Shown here: piece by piece, positions 8,519 to 17,574 of the stretch
Layout: each line of letters opens with the position of its first letter
Numbering within the stretch: the first letter of the stretch is position 1
Source of the DNA: Bacteroidia bacterium
GTDB taxonomy: Bacteria; Bacteroidota; Bacteroidia; NS11-12g; UBA9320
NCBI GenBank assembly: GCA_020849295.1
Contig: JADLGN010000013.1
Coordinates: 1-52,088 of the forward strand
Direction: 5' to 3'
DNA: 52,088 bases
The notes under the pieces: generated by a model
What the model saw: only the letters and a program-made list of their open reading frames with translations
Told to the model about the DNA's origin: nothing
Database searches by the model: none
Position numbers and translations under genes: made by a program

Positions 8519-9928
8519 ATGAAATTGAAATTTTGTGGAGCAGCAAGAACGGTAACAGGAAGTTGCCATTTGCTAACTTTAGAGAATAATTTTAAAATAC
8601 TTCTTGATTGTGGACTATATCAGGGACACGAAGATTTAATAGAAGATTTTAACAGCCATTGGAAATTTAACCCTCAGGAAATAAATCTTTTGGTAGTAAG
8701 TCATGCTCATATAGACCACATAGGCAGAATACCAAAGCTGGTAAAGGACGGATTTACTGGCAATATTATTTGTACGCATGCTACACACGATTTGGCTGCA
8801 ATTATGCTACTAGACAGTGCAACAATACAAGAACGCGATGCAGAATGGGCAAATGAAAAAAATATGAGAAAAAAAAACGGTAAAAAAAATGAAGCACTAT
8901 ACACTGTTGAAGATGCCAGAGCATGTATGAGTCAGTTTGTTGGGTATAACTACAACCGCTGGAATAAAATAGCACCGGGAGTAGAGGTCTTTTTTACCGA
9001 TGCCGGTCATATTCTTGGAAGTGCAACAGTTACTTTAAAGATAAGAAAAAACAGTGAAGAGTTTACTTATTTGGGATTTACAGGTGATGTAGGAAGAAAA
9101 GCACGACCTATTCTTAAAGACCCTGTGCAGATGCCTCAAGTTGATTATTTGATTAGTGAAAGCACTTATGGAGGGCAATCGCATGATGAAATGCCGGGAG
9201 ATTTAAATCATTTTTGGGAAGTCGTAAATACAACATGCAACATAAACAGAGGTAAATTAATAATCCCTGCTTTTAGTGTTGGCAGAACTCAAGAAATAGT
9301 ATATATGCTTGATCATTTGCAAAGCAAAGGACAACTTGGGAAAATTAAGGTATATGTTGATAGTCCGCTTGCAGTAAATGCTACTGATATTTTTACAGTC
9401 CATCACGAGTGTTTTGACAATGAAATTCTCGAATACATTACAATAAATGCAAATCCATTTGGTTTTAATGGGCTTAAATACATAAGAAGCGTAGAGGAAT
9501 CAAAAAAATTAAACGACAGTAATGAGCCTTGCATAATAATAAGTGCAAGTGGAATGGCAAATGCAGGAAGAGTAAGACACCATATATATAATAATATAGA
9601 AAACTCTGATAATACAATTTTATTTGTAGGATATTGTGCAGAAGGAACACTTGGTGCAATACTTAGAGAATATCCAGCAACTGTTAAAATTTTTGGAAAA
9701 GAACTGAAAGTAAAAGCAGATATAAAAATTATGGATGGATTGAGTGGTCATGCAGATCATGATGAATTGATTAAATTTATAAGTACTCAAGATAAAAAGG
9801 TATTAAAAAAAATATTTTTAGTTCATGGCGAATACGACCGACAGCAAATATTAAGAGAAGCACTTATTAAAAAAGGTTATAATGAAGTAAATATTCCTCT
9901 ATTTGGTCAGGAATACGAATTGAAATAA
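8519..9928 (+). CDS. Beta-CASP metallo-beta-lactamase fold hydrolase (RNA-processing type)
   Basis: This 469-residue protein is related to CPSF-73/YSH1 and bacterial mRNA 3'-end-like exonucleases. The zinc motif is SHAHIDHIGRIP with H62, H64, D66 and H67. Further ligands are in DAGHILGSA and FTGDVGR. The beta-CASP insert contains ISESTYGGQSH, IPAFSVGRTQEI and IISASGMANAGRVRHH, and the C-terminal RMMBL-type region includes GLSGHADHDELI and FLVHGEYD. It likely processes or degrades RNA, although DNA substrates are known for the superfamily. No KH domain is seen, so it is distinct from archaeal aCPSF1. It is probably co-transcribed with hutH. Confidence 0.93.
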   Translation: MKLKFCGAARTVTGSCHLLTLENNFKILLDCGLYQGHEDLIEDFNSHWKFNPQEINLLVVSHAHIDHIGRIPKLVKDGFTGNIICTHATHDLAAIMLLDSATIQERDAEWANEKNMRKKNGKKNEALYTVEDARACMSQFVGYNYNRWNKIAPGVEVFFTDAGHILGSATVTLKIRKNSEEFTYLGFTGDVGRKARPILKDPVQMPQVDYLISESTYGGQSHDEMPGDLNHFWEVVNTTCNINRGKLIIPAFSVGRTQEIVYMLDHLQSKGQLGKIKVYVDSPLAVNATDIFTVHHECFDNEILEYITINANPFGFNGLKYIRSVEESKKLNDSNEPCIIISASGMANAGRVRHHIYNNIENSDNTILFVGYCAEGTLGAILREYPATVKIFGKELKVKADIKIMDGLSGHADHDELIKFISTQDKKVLKKIFLVHGEYDRQQILREALIKKGYNEVNIPLFGQEYELK

Positions 9929-10008
9929 AGAAAAATGAAAAACACAAATTATTCTTGTTTGTTTATAAACATCAAAAAAAGATAAATATACTCAAATTTT
10001 AAAAATAC

Positions 10009-10016
10009 TATATTTG
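10009..10016 (+). promoter_or_regulatory. Promoter core TATATTTG
   Basis: TATATTTG is a perfect TAnnTTTG match whose last base is 7 nt from the ATG of the PaaN-like dehydrogenase gene, implying a leader of only a few nucleotides. Confidence 0.65.
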
Positions 10017-10023
10017 CCCAAAA

Positions 10024-11670
10024 ATGCAGTTGTTCAATACCCACAAAGAGTTGATTTATGAAGCAGTAGAAGCATTGGCTACACGCAATTTCCACACAGT
10101 TTATATTGAAGATTATAAAGAATATTCAGAAGAAGAAAAAGATAATGGTTTGATTGCCTTTCAAACCAAATTTAATACAGATTTTAATGAATTAAATATA
10201 AAATCGGATGTTTGGGTTGGCGAAGAAGTATCACCATATCTGCAAACTGGATTAGGAATTAGATACCCATATATTGACGCTCAAACCCTAATAAATAACG
10301 CTCAAAAAAGCAGTGAAAGCTGGAAAAAAATTGATATTGAAGAAAGAGCAGGAATATTAACGGAAGTACTTGAAAGGCTTAAAGACAGATTTTTTGAAAT
10401 TGCTTATGCTACTATGCACACAACAGGTCAGGGGTTTGCAATGGCATTTCAATCTTCCGGACCTCATGCTTGCGACAGAGCATTAGAGGCAATTGCAATG
10501 GGTTTTAGTGAAATAAAACGTTTCCCGGAGCAAATAAAATATGAAAAAAAAGTAGGGAACAATTCATTTCAATTAAAAAAAACATGGAAACCAGTTCCCA
10601 GAGGAATTAGTCTTGTAATAGCATGCTCAACTTTTCCTGTGTGGAATAGTATTCCGGCAATTTTTGCAAGTCTAATTACCGGCAATACAGTAATTGTTAA
10701 GCCTCATCCAAAAGCTGTTTTACCTATTGCAATAGTTGTTTCAGAATTAAGAAAAGTTTTAAAAGAATCAGGAATAAAACCTGAAGTAGTACAACTTGCA
10801 ACAGATATTACTGCTAATCCTATTGCTACAAAACTTGCCGAATCACCTGAAGTGAAATTAATTGATTATACAGGCAGTACCAAATTTGGGAACTATATTG
10901 AGTCTCTCGATAAAATTTCATTTACCGAAAAAGGAGCAGTAAATCCAGTAATAATTCATTCTACAAAGGATATTGAAGCAATGATTCAAAATCTTGCATT
11001 CAGTCTTGTTTTGTATTCAAGGCAAATGTGCACAGCACCTCAAAATATATACATTAGTTCTGATGGTGTAAAAATTAAAGACGGATATGTTTCTTACGAT
11101 GACTTTTGTGATAGGTTGCAATTAGCTGTTAATTCAATATATGAAAAAAAATGGGGTCCATCATTAATGGGATGTATTCAAAACGACAATACATTAAAAC
11201 AAGTAAAGGGAATTTCAATGGCATTAGGTAAAAAGATATTAGACAATGGCTCATTTAAAATGCCTGAACATGATAATGCCCGTACACAGTCATTGAAAAT
11301 TTTGGCTCTCGATAGCGGAAAACAGGAAGTATTTCAAAGAGAAATATTTGGGCCAATGGTTTTTATTATTAAAACAGAAAATGTAGATAGAAGTATAGAA
11401 CTTGCATTGCGTGGTGTAGAGCAATTTGGTGCAATTACCTGTTTGGTTTATTGCTCAGACTTTATGAAAAGCAAAGAAATTGAAGAAAAATTTAACAATG
11501 TTTTTGTTCCTGTAACATTTAATCTTACAGGACAAATTTTTGTAAATCAACATTCGGCATTTTCTGATTTGCATGTGAGTGGCGGAAATGTTTCAGGCAA
11601 CGCTTCTATTGTTGACCCATCATACATTACAAAAAGATTTGTATGGATTGGCAATAGGTATATGATTTGA
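10024..11670 (+). CDS. PaaN-like aldehyde dehydrogenase superfamily enzyme
   Basis: This 548-residue NAD(P)-dependent aldehyde dehydrogenase resembles the PaaN group known from phenylacetate degradation annotations. Visible features are CSTFPVWNSIPAIF (substrate and cofactor loop), KPHPKAVLP, the Gly motif DYTGSTKFGN, the general base E302 in TEKGAVNP, and the nucleophile C336 in SRQMCTAPQN. The C-terminal EIFGPMVFII is also typical. It lacks the hydratase domain of E. coli PaaZ. No other paa genes are nearby, so the true substrate is uncertain; a fatty or aryl aldehyde or acyl-CoA semialdehyde is likely. DUF3822 starts 4 nt later. Confidence 0.85.
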   Translation: MQLFNTHKELIYEAVEALATRNFHTVYIEDYKEYSEEEKDNGLIAFQTKFNTDFNELNIKSDVWVGEEVSPYLQTGLGIRYPYIDAQTLINNAQKSSESWKKIDIEERAGILTEVLERLKDRFFEIAYATMHTTGQGFAMAFQSSGPHACDRALEAIAMGFSEIKRFPEQIKYEKKVGNNSFQLKKTWKPVPRGISLVIACSTFPVWNSIPAIFASLITGNTVIVKPHPKAVLPIAIVVSELRKVLKESGIKPEVVQLATDITANPIATKLAESPEVKLIDYTGSTKFGNYIESLDKISFTEKGAVNPVIIHSTKDIEAMIQNLAFSLVLYSRQMCTAPQNIYISSDGVKIKDGYVSYDDFCDRLQLAVNSIYEKKWGPSLMGCIQNDNTLKQVKGISMALGKKILDNGSFKMPEHDNARTQSLKILALDSGKQEVFQREIFGPMVFIIKTENVDRSIELALRGVEQFGAITCLVYCSDFMKSKEIEEKFNNVFVPVTFNLTGQIFVNQHSAFSDLHVSGGNVSGNASIVDPSYITKRFVWIGNRYMI

Positions 11671-11674
11671 TTTT

Positions 11675-12454
11675 TTGAATATTTTGACACATTCTGTAAC
11701 ACATAAATTAGTTTTAGAATTAAGTGGTAATAGTTTGAATATTGTTACTATTAATAAAGAATTACATATAGTATCATTTAGTAGTCATGATATAGTAGAT
11801 AGTGAATCACTTGATAATATTTTAAAGGAATTGCCTGAAATTTACTCAGAAGTAAGTTTACTTATTTCAAATGCTGATTTTATTACAATCCCTGAAAGTT
11901 TTTTGGAAAGTGATATTAATAAAATCTTTGCTTTAAGTTATAATTTGAATTATGACTTTGTGCTAAATACTGATAAAACAGAACTTGGTATTTGTATTGT
12001 TTATCCAATTGATATTTCATTAGTAAATTTAATAAAAAAAAAGTTTACAAGAATAAATATTCAAAACGAATCAAGTATTATTATAAGAAAGATATTTAAA
12101 GAGATTAACCTTAAAAAATCTATTATTTTTATTACAATAAATAGTGAAAAACTCAATCTTTATGTTATAAAAGAAAACATTCTGCAATTGTGTAATTCAT
12201 ATTTTGTAAAATCATTGGATGATGTGTTTTATTTTGTAATGCTCACAATAGAACAACTTCACCTACAACCAGACGAAACCGAATTAGTTATTCTTGGCGA
12301 ACCGCCTGACAGAAAAGCAATTTTCGAACTTTTTAAAAATTATATTAAAGAAATAAATATTTGGCTTGAAGAATATAAATTCATTTCAAATACAGGAACT
12401 AACCAAAAAATTGAAAGCTCATTTGCATTGCAGCAATTGATATGCGGATTGTAG
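11675..12454 (+). CDS. DUF3822 family protein
   Basis: This 259-residue protein belongs to the Bacteroidota DUF3822 family, which typically sits directly before rsmD, as here. It has two halves of alternating strands and helices that suggest an actin/ASKHA-like fold, but no intact nucleotide-binding motif is evident. A late ELVILGEPPDRKAIF segment is a recognisable family feature. No biochemical function is established to my knowledge. The start is TTG at 11675, with a second in-frame TTG at 11684; no ATG is available. Its 3' end overlaps rsmD by 13 nt, which suggests coupled translation and perhaps a role linked to ribosome assembly. Confidence 0.85.
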   Translation: MNILTHSVTHKLVLELSGNSLNIVTINKELHIVSFSSHDIVDSESLDNILKELPEIYSEVSLLISNADFITIPESFLESDINKIFALSYNLNYDFVLNTDKTELGICIVYPIDISLVNLIKKKFTRINIQNESSIIIRKIFKEINLKKSIIFITINSEKLNLYVIKENILQLCNSYFVKSLDDVFYFVMLTIEQLHLQPDETELVILGEPPDRKAIFELFKNYIKEINIWLEEYKFISNTGTNQKIESSFALQQLICGL

Positions 12455-12975
12455 GAGGAAAATATAAGGGATTTAGATTTATGCCATCCCGAAATATAAA
12501 TGCACGCCCAACCACAGATATGGCAAAAGAATCACTTATAAATATCTTAAATTCGGGAATTGGTATAGAAGGTAAAAATTGTCTTGATTTATTTTGTGGA
12601 ACCGGTAATATTTCTTTTGAATTAGCATCGCAGGGTGCAGCAAATATTACATCTGTAGATGTAAGTAACGAATCTGTTTTATTCATAAAAAAAATATTCG
12701 ATACCTTGCGTTATTCAGGTTCTTTTGTAATAAAAAAAAATGTTTTTAACTGGATTAAAGAAAATCATACAATAAAGTATGATATAATTTTTGCTGATCC
12801 ACCTTATGATATTATAGAAATTGAAACATTACCTGATTTAATTTTAAACAGCGATTTAGTTCATGATAAAACAATATTGATAATTGAACATAGGTCAAAT
12901 TTTAATTTTATACATCCCAAACTAATTAAGCAAAGAAAATATGGGCAATCATCATTTTCATTTTTTAACTATTAA
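12442..12975 (+). CDS. rsmD: 16S rRNA (guanine966-N2)-methyltransferase RsmD
   Basis: This 177-residue Rossmann-fold methyltransferase has an N-terminal MRIVGGKYKG start typical of RsmD, the SAM-binding motif LDLFCGTGNISFELASQGA, and the catalytic DPPYD motif. RsmD methylates G966 in the 30S head during assembly. The substrate-loop ARPTTDMAKESLINIL, with its conserved R-x-T, is present. Length matches the family. It overlaps DUF3822 and ends 18 nt before the convergent methyltransferase gene. Confidence 0.95.
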   Translation: MRIVGGKYKGFRFMPSRNINARPTTDMAKESLINILNSGIGIEGKNCLDLFCGTGNISFELASQGAANITSVDVSNESVLFIKKIFDTLRYSGSFVIKKNVFNWIKENHTIKYDIIFADPPYDIIEIETLPDLILNSDLVHDKTILIIEHRSNFNFIHPKLIKQRKYGQSSFSFFNY

Positions 12976-12993
12976 ATTTGATAACTAAAGGAT

Positions 12994-13653
12994 CTAATAT
13001 ACTTCAAAAACTGTGTTTAATTCGAGAACTTCATGAGTTTTTATAGTTTTGAACTGTTTAAAAACAGAAACTTTAAATTCATTAATTAGTAATTTTTGTT
13101 GTTTTGAAAGAGCTATGCTGTTTATTAGCATTACTGCATTATTATTCATTAACTTTTTAATTGAACTTATAAAACCTTTATCAAAAATTTCTGAAGGCAT
13201 TTGCAAATCAAAGAATAAATCAATTATTACAAGATCATAAGTTTTGTGTAGTTTTTTAATTTCATTAAATGCATCTCCACAAATTATTTCAGTATTAGTA
13301 AAGTCAGTATTATCCCAATATTTTATCAATTTAATTATTTCAGGGTCAATTTCAATAGCAGTAAAATGAGGGATTAAATTATATTTTTTTTGAAGAATAT
13401 TTATTACGCTTCCTGTTCCCAGTCCCAAAAGTAAAACATTTTCAATTTTTAAATTTCTAATGTTAGTTCTGTTAAAAACAATCTCAAAAACCTTGTGCAG
13501 ATTGCCATAGCTGTAATTTGCATTTTTGGTATTGAGTAAGAGCTTACCTGCTTCAAGTTGTAAACATAGCCCTTTACTAAATTTTGAAGGTATTTTTTTA
13601 ACAGTTATTACAAAAAAATAAGAAAGCAAATGCTTTAGCCATGAAATTTTCAT
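12994..13653 (-). CDS. Spermidine synthase-like SAM methyltransferase family protein
   Basis: This 219-residue class I Rossmann protein has the nucleotide motif LLLGLGTGSV (GLGTG at 77-81), the acidic E101-D103 after strand 2 (AIEIDPEI), IICGDAF and YDLVIIDLFFDLQMP. This arrangement resembles the spermidine synthase family, but the N-terminal beta-hairpin domain of true SpeE is reduced, so the name should be taken as fold level only. It is 8 nt downstream of dcd and likely in its transcript. The substrate is unknown. Confidence 0.75.
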   Translation of the reverse strand: MKISWLKHLLSYFFVITVKKIPSKFSKGLCLQLEAGKLLLNTKNANYSYGNLHKVFEIVFNRTNIRNLKIENVLLLGLGTGSVINILQKKYNLIPHFTAIEIDPEIIKLIKYWDNTDFTNTEIICGDAFNEIKKLHKTYDLVIIDLFFDLQMPSEIFDKGFISSIKKLMNNNAVMLINSIALSKQQKLLINEFKVSVFKQFKTIKTHEVLELNTVFEVY

Positions 13654-13661
13654 TTATTTTT

Positions 13662-14198
13662 TTAAAATTTATTCTTCCACATCATGCTTTCAACTGGTTT
13701 CATACTTCTCTTATTATATTTTGAATTTTGTTTTTTATTGTATAGTTGCTCTACTTCGCCATCAATACAATGATATATAAGTTGGGCAATTGGCATACTT
13801 CTATAAATTCTTATTGGGTGAATACATGAAATTTCGAGAGTCCATGTATTACAAAAACCCGGACTACCAATTCCTGAAGTCGAATGTATATTTATTCCAA
13901 GACGGCTTACACTTACTTTGCTTTTAAGTAAAGGTATATGTTTATGTGTTTCGGTATATTCTTCAGTTACTCCGAGGTATAAATTCCCTGGAATGATTAC
14001 ATAACCATCTAAAGGAATTTCGAAAAGTTCAAGTTTGTTATTTGACTTTGCATCTAATACCCGGTCCTTGTAGCAGCCTAAAAGCTTGCCTAAATGTAAA
14101 TCGTAGCTATTTGAGTTGAGAGATTCTTTTACAAAAGGTTCAATCAAAATATGCCCTTTTTCTATTTCTTCAAGAATTTTTTTATCACTTAATAACAT
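13662..14198 (-). CDS. dcd: dCTP deaminase
   Basis: This 178-residue trimeric dUTPase-fold enzyme converts dCTP to dUTP for thymidylate synthesis. Supporting motifs are NSYDLHLG, KSKVSVSRLGI (substrate-binding Ser and Arg), the glycine-rich TSGIGSPGF, and TLEIS with the catalytic Glu. The reading frame extends upstream to 14255, but I choose the ATG at 14198: MLLSDKKILEEI matches the family start, and the likely promoter core at 14229-14236 lies inside the longer version. The gene is followed by a SAM methyltransferase. No bifunctional dUTPase fusion is evident. Confidence 0.92.
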   Translation of the reverse strand: MLLSDKKILEEIEKGHILIEPFVKESLNSNSYDLHLGKLLGCYKDRVLDAKSNNKLELFEIPLDGYVIIPGNLYLGVTEEYTETHKHIPLLKSKVSVSRLGINIHSTSGIGSPGFCNTWTLEISCIHPIRIYRSMPIAQLIYHCIDGEVEQLYNKKQNSKYNKRSMKPVESMMWKNKF

Positions 14199-14228
14199 AT
14201 AAGAATCAATTAAATTTTTTAGAGTGTG

Positions 14229-14236
14229 CAAAATAA
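14229..14236 (-). promoter_or_regulatory. Near-consensus promoter core (TTATTTTG) for dcd
   Basis: On the minus strand the sequence is TTATTTTG, one position away from TAnnTTTG. The G is 30 nt before the chosen dcd ATG and inside the longer alternative reading frame, which supports the shorter start. Confidence 0.4.
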
Positions 14237-14292
14237 CGAAACAATTCAATGACAATATTTTTTAATTGTATTTTTTTATTTAATCTTCAAGA

Positions 14293-14300
14293 TATTTTTG
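14293..14300 (+). promoter_or_regulatory. Promoter core TATTTTTG
   Basis: TATTTTTG is a perfect TAnnTTTG match 7 nt before the recX ATG, again implying a leader of a few nucleotides or none. Confidence 0.6.
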
Positions 14301-14307
14301 TAATTCA

Positions 14308-14760
14308 ATGTCTTTTTTACTCCCGGAATTAATATTAAAGATAAAAAAATATTGTGATTATCAGGAAAGATGTCATAAGGAAGTAAGAAATAAACTTTTT
14401 GAAATGGGATGTAATAATGATGAAGTTGATGAAATTTTGGTTCAACTTATTGAAACCGGTTATTTAAATGAGGAAAGATTTGCCATAGCATATTCAGGTG
14501 GAAAATTCAGAACAAAACAATGGGGAAGAAACAAAATAAAGCATGAGCTAAAGTATAGAAATATATCTGACTATTGTATTAATAAGGCTCTTGCAGAAAT
14601 TGACGAAGTGTTATATTTTAAAACTTTGATTGAGCTAATTGAAAAGAAAAAAATCAAGAAAAATGATTATAAAACTAAACAAAAAGTTATAAGCTGGCTA
14701 ATGGGGAGGGGGTATGAGTTAGATTTGATTAAAAAAGCAATTGAGCTAAATCAAAAATAA
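14308..14760 (+). CDS. recX: Regulatory protein RecX
   Basis: This 150-residue helical protein is built of tandem three-helix repeats typical of RecX: IKKYCDYQERCHKEVRNKL, then LIETGYLNEERFAIAYSGGKFRTKQWGRNKIKHEL, then KQKVISWLMGRGYELDLI. RecX binds RecA filaments and limits recombination and SOS activity. recA is not adjacent. The gene has its own promoter core and overlaps the convergent hemW by 15 nt at their 3' ends, so read-through from either side would be antisense to the other. Confidence 0.9.
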   Translation: MSFLLPELILKIKKYCDYQERCHKEVRNKLFEMGCNNDEVDEILVQLIETGYLNEERFAIAYSGGKFRTKQWGRNKIKHELKYRNISDYCINKALAEIDEVLYFKTLIELIEKKKIKKNDYKTKQKVISWLMGRGYELDLIKKAIELNQK

Positions 14761-15888
14761 GTCAGAAGCAATTTTATCGGCAAATAACATACCTTTATTG
14801 CTAAGTTTTATTTTAATATCATCAATTTCCAATAATCCTGATTCGGCGTAATTTTTCAATATTTCATTAAAGTGAATAAAAATATCAAAACCAAACATAA
14901 GCGATACATTTTTAATATCAATACCCCAAACTGTTCGTAACGAGGTAAGTATATAATCGTTGTATTTTTCTTTTTTATTAAGATTTTCACTGGTGTATAA
15001 CGGACAATTTTGGACAATAGATTCTATATATTTATTATTATTTGCTACATTCCATCTTCTTTCTGCAAAATTATATGAATGAGCAGATGGACCTATGCCA
15101 AGATATTTTTCGTTTTTCCAATATGAACAATTATGAACAGAGTAATTATTGCTTTTGCAAAGGTTTGAAATTTCGTAATGTTCCCAATTGTGTTTAATAG
15201 CCCAATCTTGAAGATACCTGAATTGATTTGCCTGTTTATTTTCTTCAATATTTTGGTATCTGCCTGTGTCAATTAATTTTTTTAATGGTGTTTTTTCTTC
15301 TACTGTAAGGCTATAGCATGACAAATGATTGATTCCCATTTTTTCAACATTACTAAGATTATGTTTCCATTGTTCATCTGTCAAGCCTGGGAAACCGTAA
15401 ATCAAATCAATACTGATATTATTAAATCCTACATTTTTTGCATTTGTTATACATTCATTTGTTTGATTAGCATTGTGCGAACGATTCATCCATTTAAGGT
15501 GCTCATCATAGAATGATTGAATTCCTATACTTAATCTGTTAAAACCTAAGCTGAACAAATTTTTACAATAGTCAAAAGATAAATTATCAGGGTTTGTTTC
15601 AATTGTTATTTCTGAGTTTGGTGCAATTGTATAGTTTTCAAAAATGCTGTCAATTATTGTTTTTAATTGCTCTACACTAAGTATTGATGGGGTACCCCCT
15701 CCTAAATATATTGTGTTGCAAATTTCATTTTTCTCAAAAAATGCTTTATTATTATTTCCGTAAAATTCAATTTCTTTTTTTATAGATAATACCATACTGT
15801 CAATATTTTTTTTATTTACTGAGAAATGAAAATCGCAGTAAAAACAAGACTTGTTGCAAAATGGTATATGAATGTAAATTCCTGGCAC
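14746..15888 (-). CDS. hemW: Radical SAM heme chaperone HemW
   Basis: This 380-residue radical SAM protein was long annotated as oxygen-independent coproporphyrinogen III oxidase. Its iron-sulfur cluster motif is C11-x3-C15-x2-C18 in PFCNKSCFYCDF, followed by YLGGGTPS and the HemN-like EITIETNPD. The length and the absence of the longer N-terminal region of HemN favour HemW, which binds heme and delivers it to target enzymes. The C-terminal HemN domain (YNDYILTSLRTVWGID) is present. The start is GTG at 15888. It is the last gene of the tsaD-fluC run. Confidence 0.92.
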   Translation of the reverse strand: MPGIYIHIPFCNKSCFYCDFHFSVNKKNIDSMVLSIKKEIEFYGNNNKAFFEKNEICNTIYLGGGTPSILSVEQLKTIIDSIFENYTIAPNSEITIETNPDNLSFDYCKNLFSLGFNRLSIGIQSFYDEHLKWMNRSHNANQTNECITNAKNVGFNNISIDLIYGFPGLTDEQWKHNLSNVEKMGINHLSCYSLTVEEKTPLKKLIDTGRYQNIEENKQANQFRYLQDWAIKHNWEHYEISNLCKSNNYSVHNCSYWKNEKYLGIGPSAHSYNFAERRWNVANNNKYIESIVQNCPLYTSENLNKKEKYNDYILTSLRTVWGIDIKNVSLMFGFDIFIHFNEILKNYAESGLLEIDDIKIKLSNKGMLFADKIASDLFLI

Positions 15889-15926
15889 TAATTTGAAAGT
15901 AGATTTAAAAACAGAACATATAAAGT

Positions 15927-17189
15927 TTATGTTTTTTGTTTTTTCTTTTTAGCCGAAGGGAAAAGAATATTATTTAATATAAGTCTGTATCCCGGCGAAT
16001 TAGGGTGTAATGAAAGTTCGGTAGGTGGTTCTTCAATAAAATGTTGATAGTCTTCGGGGTCGTGTCCACCAAAAAAAGTCCATGTACCTTTGCCCATTTC
16101 TCCATGAATATAGCGTGCTTCATTCATAGCTTGATTTTGTCCCATAATTAAAACATCACTTTTTATTAATGATTTGCGAAAAGAAGTGGTTTGTCCCATA
16201 AATCCTTTTACAACTTTTTCGTGATTCTGGCAAAGTATAGTAGGAACAATATCAAATTTTGCAGAAAAATCAAACAACACAAAATAGTCATTTTCTTCAG
16301 TCACATTTCTTTCAAAATGTTGCATATCAATATTTGAAATCTCATAAACCCATGGATTTTTTTCTAATTCATAATCCTTGAAAGCAAAAGTATTATCATA
16401 ATTTAGTTTTGATTGTGCATTTGGGTCCATTCCATCGCCATCAAACATACTTTCACAAATGTCAACTCCATCTGCAGACAAAGCTATATCATAACTATCT
16501 GTTGCACTGCACATGGCAAAAAGAAAACCGCCTCCAATGGTATAATCTCTTATTTTTTTTACTACTGCAAGTTTTAGTTGCGATACTTTTTTAAAACCAT
16601 ATTTGGCAGCTACAGCTTCTGCTTCTGCCACCTGGTCTTTGTACCATTGAGCTTGATTGTACGAAGCCCAAAATTTTCCATGTTGCCCTGTAAAATCCTC
16701 ATGATGTAAATGCAACCAATCATACAAAGCAAGTTTTCCGTCCATTACTTCATCATCAAAAATTGTGGTGTATGGAATTTCTGCATAAGTTAGCACAAGA
16801 GTAACAGCATCATCCCAAGGTTGCTTTGATTTTGGGCTATAAACTGCAATTTTAGGTGCTTTTAGTAATTTTACTACTTCCATATTTATTGCCGGATTTG
16901 CAATTTCGGCATATATTTCAGAAGCAGCATTGTCAGTAATTTTTTGATATGAAACCCCTCGTAGCAAACATTCTTTTTCAAATTTTTCGTAATTGTCAAA
17001 CATAAAACTACCTCCTCGATAGTTCAATAACCATTCTACTTCTTTGTCAAAAGTCAAAATCCAATATGCAATACCGTATGCTTTAAGGTGGTTTTTTTGG
17101 GTATTGTCCATAGGTATTAGAATTTTTGACGCAAAAATATTTGCAGAAATTGTTAAAAATAAAATTATTAAAGTGAATTTAATTTTCAA
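15927..17189 (-). CDS. Exported amidotransferase-like protein (often labelled asparagine synthetase B)
   Basis: Bacteroidota homologues are commonly annotated as asparagine synthetase B, but I see no synthetase domain; the fold looks like a class I glutamine amidotransferase or ThuA-like protein. With a TTG start at 17189 it has 420 residues and a clean signal peptide (KIKFTLIILFLTISANIFA). This start lies 4 nt after the fluC stop; the longer ATG at 17225 would overlap fluC by 32 nt. A nucleophile-elbow-like GGGFLFAMCSAT carries C227, and HLHHEDFTGQHGKFW near 160-174 is striking. It is probably periplasmic; its reaction is unknown. Confidence 0.7.
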   Translation of the reverse strand: MKIKFTLIILFLTISANIFASKILIPMDNTQKNHLKAYGIAYWILTFDKEVEWLLNYRGGSFMFDNYEKFEKECLLRGVSYQKITDNAASEIYAEIANPAINMEVVKLLKAPKIAVYSPKSKQPWDDAVTLVLTYAEIPYTTIFDDEVMDGKLALYDWLHLHHEDFTGQHGKFWASYNQAQWYKDQVAEAEAVAAKYGFKKVSQLKLAVVKKIRDYTIGGGFLFAMCSATDSYDIALSADGVDICESMFDGDGMDPNAQSKLNYDNTFAFKDYELEKNPWVYEISNIDMQHFERNVTEENDYFVLFDFSAKFDIVPTILCQNHEKVVKGFMGQTTSFRKSLIKSDVLIMGQNQAMNEARYIHGEMGKGTWTFFGGHDPEDYQHFIEEPPTELSLHPNSPGYRLILNNILFPSAKKKKQKT

Positions 17190-17193
17190 GTTG

Positions 17194-17574
17194 TTAAAAA
17201 ATTGAAGTAAACCTTGCACCGGCATAAACGGACATAAAACAAATAATATTGCTCAAAATTACATAAAAAAATGCAGTAAAAATTTTACCGGAGTTTATTA
17301 ATTGAATAGTTTCAAAAGCAAAAGCAGAAAAAGTTGTAAAACCTCCAAGTAATCCAATTATTAAGAAAGCCTTTAAAGTTGTATTTTCAGGTTTTATTAC
17401 GCTGTAAAATATCCCTATTAGTAAACAGCCAACGATATTAATCAGAAAGGTTGCAAAAGGGAAATTGTTTTGGTTTTGTTTAAATGCTGAAGAAATTAAA
17501 AAACGCAATAATGCTCCAATTCCTCCACCGGCAGTTACGGCAATTATTAAATTAATGTTTTTTAATATATTCAT
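17194..17574 (-). CDS. fluC: Fluoride channel FluC/CrcB
   Basis: This 126-residue four-helix membrane protein forms dimeric, dual-topology fluoride export channels. Diagnostic motifs are GGGIGALLR in helix 1, the conserved Asn in LINIVGCLLIG, and GLLGGFTTFSAFAFE, which lines the pore. No fluoride riboswitch could be identified upstream, where the gene instead overlaps the preceding coding sequence by 23 nt. It therefore seems to be expressed as part of the tsaD transcript rather than induced on its own. Confidence 0.94.
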   Translation of the reverse strand: MNILKNINLIIAVTAGGGIGALLRFLISSAFKQNQNNFPFATFLINIVGCLLIGIFYSVIKPENTTLKAFLIIGLLGGFTTFSAFAFETIQLINSGKIFTAFFYVILSNIICFMSVYAGARFTSIF

